In this document: in pieces, positions 20,150 through 28,208 of the stretch | Layout of the letters: each line of letters opens with the position of its first letter | Numbering within the stretch: position 1 is the stretch's first letter | Assembly (NCBI GenBank): GCA_024234075.1 | Contig: JACKOV010000004.1 | Span: forward strand, 62,001-126,000 | Direction of reading: 5' to 3' | Length of the DNA: 64,000 bases | DNA from: Nevskiaceae bacterium | Lineage (GTDB): Bacteria > Pseudomonadota > Gammaproteobacteria > Steroidobacterales > Steroidobacteraceae | The notes under the pieces: model-generated | The model's database searches: none | Told to the model about the DNA's origin: nothing | The model's input: the letters and a program-made list of their open reading frames with translations, nothing else | Translations under genes and position numbers: made by a program

Positions 20150-21555
20150 GCGAGCGGGCCGCGCCAGCCGCGTATTCGCTGTCGCGGCGCCTGCTTGTCT
20201 GGGTGTCGGTCGCGCTGGCGGTGTTTCTCGGCGTATCCGCGCTGGCGCTGGATGCGATTTTCCGCGACCTCGCCCAGCGCTCGCTGCGCGAATTGCTCGA
20301 TGCGCAGATGGTGGCGCTGATCGCCGCCATCGAAACCGACGAGGAGGGGCATATCCGCGCCGCCTCGACCCAGGCCGAGTCGCGGCTGCAGACACCGGGT
20401 TCGGGCCTGTATGCCGGCATCCGCATGGCCGGCGGCCCGGAGCTGTGGCGCTCGCCGTCCACGGCCGGCACTTTCCTGGACTTCGGCGCGGATGCCGCGC
20501 CGGGCAGTGCGCAGTTCGAGCAGCGGCGCCTGCCGGACGGCCGGCACATCGCGCTGGCGCGCCGCGGCATTCGTTGGGAAGTGGGCTCGGGTCCACCGCA
20601 ACGGTTGACGCTCGCCGTCGCGACCAGCATGGCGCCCTACGAGCAGCAGTTGCGGCGCTTCCGTACCCAGCTCGGAGGCGGCCTGCTGGTGCTCTCCGCC
20701 ATGCTGCTGCTGACGCTCGCCTGGTTGTTGCGGCGGGTCATGAGCCCCTTGCGCCGGCTCGAGCAGGAGATCGCCGCAGTCGAAGCCGGCACGCAGGAGG
20801 CCCTGGGCACCGGCTATCCGCGCGAGCTCGCCGGCGTCAGCGGCAACCTGAATGCGCTGCTGACCGCCGAGCGTCGGCGTATCGACCGCTATCGCAACAC
20901 CCTCGGCAATCTCGCTCACAGCCTGAAGACGCCGCTGGCCGTGCTGCGCGGCGCCTTGTCGCAGGATGCTCCGGGCGGGCATGCCGCCGATGTGGTGGTG
21001 CGCGAGGTCGACCGGATGAACGGCATCATCGAGCACCAGCTGCATCGCGCTGCGGCCAGCGGCGGCGCTCTGCTCGGGCAGCCGCCCGTCGAGATCGAGC
21101 CGGTCGCGCAGGAACTGCGGCGGGTGCTGGGGCGGGTCTATGGCGGCAAGGATCTGCTGATCGAAATCCGCTTGCCGGCGGGCCTGCAGTTCTTCGGCGA
21201 GCGTGCCGACCTGACCGAAGCACTCGGCAACCTGCTCGACAATGCCTGCAAGTGGAGCCGGGGCCGCGTGCAACTGAGCGGCGGGATCGATGCACCCGGC
21301 AGCAGTAGTGCGCGCGGCGTGATCACCCTGGTCGTCGAGGACGACGGACCGGGCCTGCCGCCGGCGCTGCGTGAACAGGGACCGGCACGCGGCCGCCGCG
21401 CCGACGAGACCACACCGGGTCACGGCATCGGCCTCGCGATGGTGCAGGAAATGGCCGAAGGCTACGGCGGCTCACTGCGGCTTGGAACTGCGGCGGGACT
21501 CGGGGGAGCAAGGCTCGAGTTGCGGTTGCCCGGCCGGTCCTCGGCAAAACCCTAA
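20146..21555 (+). CDS. PhoQ-like sensor histidine kinase
   Basis: A 469-residue inner-membrane kinase. Two membrane segments (about 15-37 and 178-196) flank a periplasmic sensor of about 140 residues. A HAMP-like linker follows, then the dimerisation box NLAHSLKTPLAVLRG with phospho-acceptor H258. The ATPase domain has N box LGNLLDNACKWSRG, G1 EDDGPGLP and G2 GHGIGLAMVQEM. The start is a TTG overlapping the regulator stop (TTGA at 20146-20149). No ATG or better GTG lies before the first membrane segment. The sensor ligand is unknown; cations or antimicrobial peptides would be a guess from PhoQ similarity. Confidence 0.9.
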   Translation: MSERAAPAAYSLSRRLLVWVSVALAVFLGVSALALDAIFRDLAQRSLRELLDAQMVALIAAIETDEEGHIRAASTQAESRLQTPGSGLYAGIRMAGGPELWRSPSTAGTFLDFGADAAPGSAQFEQRRLPDGRHIALARRGIRWEVGSGPPQRLTLAVATSMAPYEQQLRRFRTQLGGGLLVLSAMLLLTLAWLLRRVMSPLRRLEQEIAAVEAGTQEALGTGYPRELAGVSGNLNALLTAERRRIDRYRNTLGNLAHSLKTPLAVLRGALSQDAPGGHAADVVVREVDRMNGIIEHQLHRAAASGGALLGQPPVEIEPVAQELRRVLGRVYGGKDLLIEIRLPAGLQFFGERADLTEALGNLLDNACKWSRGRVQLSGGIDAPGSSSARGVITLVVEDDGPGLPPALREQGPARGRRADETTPGHGIGLAMVQEMAEGYGGSLRLGTAAGLGGARLELRLPGRSSAKP

Positions 21556-21599
21556 GAGCTGTCACACAAGCGGCTGGTGTTGAGTTTGAGAACCCTAGG

Positions 21600-21660
21600 G
21601 CTCGGCGTGGTGCCGCCGAGCTAAGGAATTTAACTAGCGCCAACTACTTAGGTGGGCGCT
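21600..21660 (+). terminator. Two tandem hairpins between the kinase gene and DAHP synthase
   Basis: Hairpin one pairs GCTCGGCG (21600-21607) with CGCCGAGC (21614-21621) around TGGTGC. Hairpin two pairs AGCGCCAAC (21636-21644) with GTGGGCGCT (21652-21660), one mismatch. Neither has a strong U-tract (AAGGAATTT follows the first). They may terminate the two-component operon or form a leader structure of the next gene. The rest of the gap, 21661-21830, shows no gene. Confidence 0.4.
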
Positions 21661-21830
21661 GACCATCGAGATGCTTGCACTCTCGCGCTGGGTTTTGTGC
21701 TGCGCTTTCTCATCCGGCCAGATCGCCACGTCTGGCACCCCGCCCGCAACCGCCCCCCCTCGGATCCGAAGGAGCCGGCGGAAACCCACTTTTGCCGCGC
21801 TCCGGATGGTGGAGTAGTATGCACTGCACC

Positions 21831-23237
21831 ATGAAAACCCCCGCACATCACGCTTGGAATCCGGCGAGCTGGCAGACCAAACCCGCGCAGCAGCAGCCGA
21901 CCTATCGCGATCGCGAGGCGCTCGAGGGCGTGGTCGCACAGTTGTCGCGTCTGCCGCCGATCGTCGTGTCCTGGGAGGTCGACCGGCTGCAGCAGGAGCT
22001 CGCCGCGGCCCAGCGTGGCGAGCGCTTTCTGTTGCAGGGCGGCGATTGCGCCGAGAGCTTTGCCGATTGCGAGTCGGACAATATCGCCAAGCGGCTGAAG
22101 ATCCTGCTGCAGATGAGCTTGGTGCTCACCCATGCGATGAAGAAGCCGGTGATCCGCGTCGGGCGCATGGCGGGCCAGTACGCCAAGCCGCGCTCGGCCG
22201 ACACCGAGACGCGTGACGGCGTGACGCTGCCGTCCTACCGCGGCGACATCGTCAACCATGCCGCCTTCACTGCGGTCGATCGCGAACCCGATCCGAACTT
22301 GCTGCTGCGCGGCTACGAGCGGGCCGCGCTGACGATCAATTTCGTGCGGGCGCTGATCGACGGCGGTTTCGCCGATCTGCACCATCCGGAATACTGGGAT
22401 CTCGGCTTCGTCGGCCATTCGCCGTTCAAGGCCGAGTACGAGCGGATCGTGGCGGCGGTTGCCGACGGCCTGGAGTTTTTCGAGACCATCAGTCGGCGCG
22501 AAGTGCATCAGTCGCTGCGCACCGATTTCTACACCAGCCACGAAGCGCTGGTGCTGCACTACGAGCAAGCGCAGACGCGCTTCATCGCGCGCCAGGATCG
22601 CTGGTACAACCTTTCCACGCACATGCCGTGGATCGGCATGCGCACCGCGCAGATCGACGGCGCGCACGTCGAGTACTGCCGCGGCATCGCCAATCCGGTC
22701 GGCGTCAAGGTCGGCGCGGCCATGGACGCTGAGTGGCTGCAGCAGCTGGTGACCACGCTCAACCCGCAGAACCTGCCCGGCAAGCTGGTGTTGATCCACC
22801 GCTTCGGTGCCAAGCAGATCGAAGCGGCGCTGCCGAAGATGATCCAGGCGGTGCGGGCCATCGGCCATCAGGTGCTGTGGATCTGCGATCCGATGCACGG
22901 CAACACCGAGAACAGCCAGAGCGGCCTGAAGACCCGGCGCTTCGAGAACATCCTGCGCGAGCTCGACCTCGCGTTCCGGATCCACGAAGACCTCGGCTCG
23001 AATCTCGGCGGCGTGCACGTCGAGCTGACCGGCGAGGACGTCACCGAGTGCACCGGTGGCGCCCGGGGGCTCTCGGACGCGGACCTGCAGCGCGCCTACA
23101 AGTCGACCGTGGACCCGCGCCTGAACTACGAGCAGTCGCTCGAGCTCGCGATGATGATCGCGGAACGTACGCGTGCCCCGCGGCGCCGCGGTGGCGGCAG
23201 TGGCGGCGGCTTTGCGGCGGGGCGCAGCGGCGGCTGA
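21831..23237 (+). CDS. Class II 3-deoxy-7-phosphoheptulonate (DAHP) synthase
   Basis: The first enzyme of the shikimate pathway condenses PEP and erythrose-4-phosphate. The 468-residue protein is the plant/mycobacterial class II type. Landmarks are FLLQGGDCAESF, GRMAGQYAKPRS, THMPWIGMRT, the metal/PEP region VKVGAAMD, WICDPMHGNT and GGVHVELTGEDVTEC. A short Gly/Arg tail (RRRGGGSGGGFAAG) ends it. The start is 21831 (MKTPAHHAWNP) or the ATG at 21819. A -10-like TAGTAT at 21815-21820 overlaps the latter, so the former is favoured and may be nearly leaderless. Confidence 0.93.
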   Translation: MKTPAHHAWNPASWQTKPAQQQPTYRDREALEGVVAQLSRLPPIVVSWEVDRLQQELAAAQRGERFLLQGGDCAESFADCESDNIAKRLKILLQMSLVLTHAMKKPVIRVGRMAGQYAKPRSADTETRDGVTLPSYRGDIVNHAAFTAVDREPDPNLLLRGYERAALTINFVRALIDGGFADLHHPEYWDLGFVGHSPFKAEYERIVAAVADGLEFFETISRREVHQSLRTDFYTSHEALVLHYEQAQTRFIARQDRWYNLSTHMPWIGMRTAQIDGAHVEYCRGIANPVGVKVGAAMDAEWLQQLVTTLNPQNLPGKLVLIHRFGAKQIEAALPKMIQAVRAIGHQVLWICDPMHGNTENSQSGLKTRRFENILRELDLAFRIHEDLGSNLGGVHVELTGEDVTECTGGARGLSDADLQRAYKSTVDPRLNYEQSLELAMMIAERTRAPRRRGGGSGGGFAAGRSGG

Positions 23238-23295
23238 AACGCCGCCCTGGCCTGATCGCCCACCCGGGCGGCCCGCCCAGTCGCCGGCACTGCGG

Positions 23296-23301
23296 TAGAA
23301 T
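23296..23301 (+). promoter_or_regulatory. -10 element of icd
   Basis: TAGAAT lies 29 bp before the icd ATG in the 93-bp gap after DAHP synthase. The same hexamer recurs upstream of purB/fumC, the alpha/beta hydrolase at 46377 and possibly ccmA. Confidence 0.45.
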
Positions 23302-23330
23302 CGCCGCGGCACTCGCGACAGGGCTCCCGG

Positions 23331-24651
<1,321 letters not shown>

Positions 24652-24659
<8 letters not shown>

Positions 24660-25293
24660 GACCGCGCTTTACGACCCTTCTTGCCGCCGCTGTCCGCGGC
24701 TCGCGAGCTTCCGCGACGAGGTCAAGGCAGAGCATCCGGACTACTGGTGCCGGCCGGTGGCGGCTTTCGGCGATGCCGCACCGCGGATCCTGGTGGTCGG
24801 GCTGGCGCCCGGCCTGCATGGCGCGAACCGCAGCGGCCGGCCGTTCACCGGCGACTATGCGGGCATCCTGCTCTACGAGACCCTGCATGCGCTCGGCATC
24901 GGTTCGCAGCCGCAGTCGGTCGCGGCCGATGACCCGCTGCGGCTCACCGGCCTGCGCATCACCAATGCGGTCAAGTGCCTGCCGCCGGCCAACAAGCCGA
25001 CCCCCGACGAGATCCGTCGCTGCAATGCCTTCCTCGCGGCGGAGCTGGCCGCGCATGCTTCGGCGCGGGTGCTGGTGGCGCTGGGGCGGATCGCCCACGA
25101 TGCCGTGCTCGCGGCGCTCGCGATCCGTCGCGGCGGCGTGCCCTTCGGGCATGGCGCCGAGCACCACCTCGAGAATGGCCGGGTGCTGCTCGATTCCTAC
25201 CACTGCAGCCGCTACAACACCAATACGCGGCGGCTGACCGTGCAGATGTTCCACGACGTGCTGGCGCGCGCCGTGGCGCTCGCGGCCCGCTAG
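24652..25293 (+). CDS. Family 5 uracil-DNA glycosylase (UdgB)
   Basis: A 213-residue DNA repair glycosylase. Motif A is VGLAPGLHGANRSGRPFTGD, characteristic of family 5 (UDGb), which lacks the usual catalytic Asp/Asn. The DNA-intercalating motif is YHCSRYNTNTRRLT, corresponding to HxSRxNxxTxRLT. Cysteines in CRRCPRL near the N-terminus and in NAVKCLPPANKP are placed like the 4Fe-4S ligands of this superfamily. Family members remove uracil, hypoxanthine and xanthine. It overlaps icd by 8 bp and lies 34 bp ahead of uvrC, giving two adjacent repair genes. Confidence 0.9.
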
Positions 25294-25327
25294 CGTCGTC
25301 TCGTCGCCTGTCACCGCCGCTATCGCG

Positions 25328-27157
25328 ATGCCTGGCGCTGCTTCCACTTTCGACGGCAAGGCGTTCGTCGCCACGCTGCCGCGCCGGCCCGGCGTCTACC
25401 GGATGTACAACGCCGCCGGCGACCTGATCTATGTCGGCAAGGCCTCGAGCCTGCGCGATCGCGTCGGCAGCTATTTCAATCCCTCGAACGTCAATCCCAA
25501 GGTCCAGGTGCTGGTTGCGCAGATCACCGTGATCGAGGTCACGGTGACCAGCTCCGAGACCGAGGCGCTGCTGCTCGAATACAACCTGATCAAGGCCCAC
25601 AAGCCGCGCTACAACATCCTCCTGCGCGACGACAAGAGCTACCCCTACATCTGGCTCGACACCTCGCACGAGTATCCGCGGCTGTCGTCCTATCGCGGTG
25701 CGCGCAGCCAGCCGGGGCGCTATTTCGGGCCGTTTCCCGGCGCGGGCGCGGCCCACGAGACGCTGCACTACCTGCAGAAGATCTTCCGGCTGCGCAATTG
25801 CCGCGACAGCTACTTCGAACACCGCAGCCGACCCTGCCTGCAGTACCAGATCGGCCGCTGCTCGGGCCCCTGTGTGCGGCTGATCGACCCGGAAGCCTAT
25901 GCACGCGATGTCGAGGCGGTCACCCAGGTGCTCGAGGGGCGCGATACCGAGGTCAATGCGCAGCTCGCCGCGCGCATGGAGCAGGCCGCGCAGCGGCTCG
26001 ATTTCGAAACCGCGGCGCGCCTGCGCGACCAGCTCGCGGCGCTGAAGCAGATCCAGGCCACGCAGATCGTGGCCGCCGAAGGCGAGCGCGACGCCGATGT
26101 GTTCGCGCTGGTCGGCGATCCAGGCCAGTACGCCATCAGCGTGATGCTGGTGCGCGGCGGGCGCAGCCTCGGCACTTCCGGCTTTTTCCCCCGCGGTGCG
26201 CTGACCGAGGCCCCCGAGGCCCTGGCGTCGTTCCTGCTGCAGTACTACGACGGACGGGAGCCGCCGCCGGAGGTGTTCGTCGACCTCGAGCTTGCCGATG
26301 CCGAGGCCCTGAGCGAGGCGCTGACGCAGCTGGCCGCACGCAGTGTGCGTGTCAAGCGTGCACAGCGCGGCATGACGGCCAAGTGGGTCGCCATGGTCCG
26401 CGACAACGCGCAGCAGGCGCTGCGCATGCGGCTGGCACGGCACGACGCCTACGACGAGCTCGCCGCCGCACTGGCCGGCGAACTCGACCTCGACGGGCCG
26501 CCGGCGCGCATGGAGTGCTTCGATATCAGCCATACCCAGGGCGAGGGCACGGTCGCCTCCTGCGTGGTGTTCGGGCCGGAGGGCCCGCTGAAGAAGGATT
26601 ACCGGCGTTTCAACATCGCCGGCATCACCCCGGGCGACGATTACGCCGCGCTGCGCCAGGCGATCCAGCGGCGCTATGCGCGCATCCGGGAGGGCGAGGT
26701 CGAGCGACCGGAGCTGCTGTTGATTGACGGCGGCCCGGCACAGCTCGCCGGGGTCCGCGAAGAGCTCGAAGCACTGGGTTTCGCGGACCTGCCGGTGATC
26801 GGTGTCTCCAAGGGCGCCGATCGACGGGCGGGTCAGGAACGCGTCCACGTGCCGGGCGAGACTGCGCCGCGGATCCTGGGCGCGGATTCGGGAGCGCTGC
26901 AGCTGATCCAGCGGATCCGCGACGAGGCGCACCGGTTCGCGATCGCTGGCCACCGGCGGCGGCGGGCGCGACGCTTCAACGAGTCGGTGCTCGAGACCGT
27001 GCCGGGCCTCGGGCCGGCCAAGCGCCGGGCGTTGCTGCGCCATTTCGGCGGGCTGCAGGGCGTGCTCAAGGCCGGGCTGGCCGATCTGGAACGGGTCGAA
27101 GGAATCGGCGCAACGCTGGCGCGCAGCCTTTATGATCATCTTCACCCCGGTGAGTGA
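25328..27157 (+). CDS. uvrC: Excinuclease ABC subunit C
   Basis: The nuclease subunit of nucleotide excision repair. It has 609 residues with the expected layout. The N-terminal GIY-YIG domain shows GVYRMYNAAGDLIYVGKA, and the CLQYQIGRCSGPC cysteine motif follows. Next come a UVR helix pair near residues 200-235, the RNase-H-like nuclease domain (FDISHTQGEGTVAS and LLIDGGPAQL), and tandem helix-hairpin-helix motifs at the C-terminus (VPGLGPAKRRALLRHFGG, VEGIGATLA). The GTGA overlap with pgsA reproduces the common uvrC-pgsA pair. Confidence 0.97.
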   Translation: MPGAASTFDGKAFVATLPRRPGVYRMYNAAGDLIYVGKASSLRDRVGSYFNPSNVNPKVQVLVAQITVIEVTVTSSETEALLLEYNLIKAHKPRYNILLRDDKSYPYIWLDTSHEYPRLSSYRGARSQPGRYFGPFPGAGAAHETLHYLQKIFRLRNCRDSYFEHRSRPCLQYQIGRCSGPCVRLIDPEAYARDVEAVTQVLEGRDTEVNAQLAARMEQAAQRLDFETAARLRDQLAALKQIQATQIVAAEGERDADVFALVGDPGQYAISVMLVRGGRSLGTSGFFPRGALTEAPEALASFLLQYYDGREPPPEVFVDLELADAEALSEALTQLAARSVRVKRAQRGMTAKWVAMVRDNAQQALRMRLARHDAYDELAAALAGELDLDGPPARMECFDISHTQGEGTVASCVVFGPEGPLKKDYRRFNIAGITPGDDYAALRQAIQRRYARIREGEVERPELLLIDGGPAQLAGVREELEALGFADLPVIGVSKGADRRAGQERVHVPGETAPRILGADSGALQLIQRIRDEAHRFAIAGHRRRRARRFNESVLETVPGLGPAKRRALLRHFGGLQGVLKAGLADLERVEGIGATLARSLYDHLHPGE

Positions 27158-27720
27158 CGATGCTCTGGACTGTCCCCAATGTGCTGACCTGGCTGCGAAT
27201 CCTGGCGATTCCGCTGGTCGTGATCCTATTCTATCTGCCGCTGCACTGGGCCGATCCGGCGGCCGGTCTGTTGTTCGCCGCGGCCGGCATCACCGATTCG
27301 CTCGACGGCTATTTCGCCCGCAGGCTTGGCCAGACCTCGCGTCTCGGCGCCTTCCTCGATCCAGTGGCCGACAAGCTGATCGTCGCGGTCGCGCTGGTGC
27401 TGATCGTCAGCAAGGATCCACGCTGGATGGTGGTGCTGATGGCCATCGTGATCATCGGCCGCGAAATCGCGATTTCGGCGCTGCGCGAATGGATGGCCGA
27501 GATCGGCCAGCGCACCAAGGTCGCGGTCTCGCGGCTCGGCAAATACAAGACCATCCTGCAGATCGTCGGCCTGTCGATGATGCTGTATCGCTGGGATCTG
27601 TTCGGCCTGCCGATCTACCTCATCGGCTTCGTGCTGATGGTGCTCGCGGCGATCCTGACCCTGGTCTCGATGTTCGACTACCTGCGGGCGGCCTGGCCGG
27701 ACCTGCGCCGCACGGACTGA
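27154..27720 (+). CDS. pgsA: CDP-diacylglycerol-glycerol-3-phosphate 3-phosphatidyltransferase
   Basis: An inner-membrane enzyme making phosphatidylglycerophosphate from CDP-diacylglycerol. The 188-residue protein has several membrane segments and the CDP-alcohol phosphotransferase signature DSLDGYFARRLGQTSRLG followed by AFLDPVADK. The GTG at 27154 overlaps the uvrC stop; an ATG at 27160 (MLWTVPNVLTWLRI) would give an N-terminus closer to E. coli PgsA. tRNA-Gly and tRNA-Cys follow, as is common downstream of pgsA in gammaproteobacteria. Confidence 0.95.
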   Translation: MTMLWTVPNVLTWLRILAIPLVVILFYLPLHWADPAAGLLFAAAGITDSLDGYFARRLGQTSRLGAFLDPVADKLIVAVALVLIVSKDPRWMVVLMAIVIIGREIAISALREWMAEIGQRTKVAVSRLGKYKTILQIVGLSMMLYRWDLFGLPIYLIGFVLMVLAAILTLVSMFDYLRAAWPDLRRTD

Positions 27721-27761
27721 GTGCCGGGCGCGGGCATGCGCCCCAGGGCATGCCATGAACC

Positions 27762-27789
27762 TTGACTAAATCGTTCGCCCGCCTACAAT
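27762..27789 (+). promoter_or_regulatory. Promoter of the tRNA-Gly/tRNA-Cys unit
   Basis: TTGACT (27762-27767) and TACAAT (27784-27789) are near-consensus -35 and -10 hexamers with a 16-bp spacer, 18 bp before tRNA-Gly. The following CTCGCGCC resembles a GC-rich discriminator of stable RNA promoters, suggesting stringent control. Confidence 0.8.
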
Positions 27790-27806
27790 CTCGCGCCTCT
27801 GTCCGA

Positions 27807-27882
<76 letters not shown>

Positions 27883-27926
27883 TTTCTTCCTAACCGTCTC
27901 CGCGGGTCTCGCCGGGTCGTCGTCGG

Positions 27927-28000
27927 GGCTAGGTGGCAGAGTGGTCATGCAGCGGCCTGCAAAGCCGTGTACGCCGGTTCGATTCCGACCCTAGCCTCCA
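27927..28000 (+). tRNA. tRNA-Cys (GCA)
   Basis: A 74-nt tRNA ending in encoded CCA. The acceptor GGCTAGG pairs with CCTAGCC, and the anticodon loop CTGCAAA gives anticodon GCA. T-arm GTTCGATTCC is standard. The pgsA-tRNA-Gly-tRNA-Cys order is a known gammaproteobacterial arrangement. No terminator is obvious in the 208 bp before the next gene. Confidence 0.96.
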
Positions 28001-28208
28001 ACCCCTTTGCATCGACCGGCTTGGGTACGGTCCGCCTGCGCCAGCAATAAAGTCCTATTTACCGAGCCTGAGCGATGTCGGTCGCAACACGGTTTCGCTG
28101 GCGGAGTTTGGACTTACGTCACATCAGCCGGTGTCTGCTCCGGGTGTAATCGCTCCCAAACCGCGCCCAACGCGCAGGTCCATGACGATGTAAGGGGGGG
28201 CAGACCGC

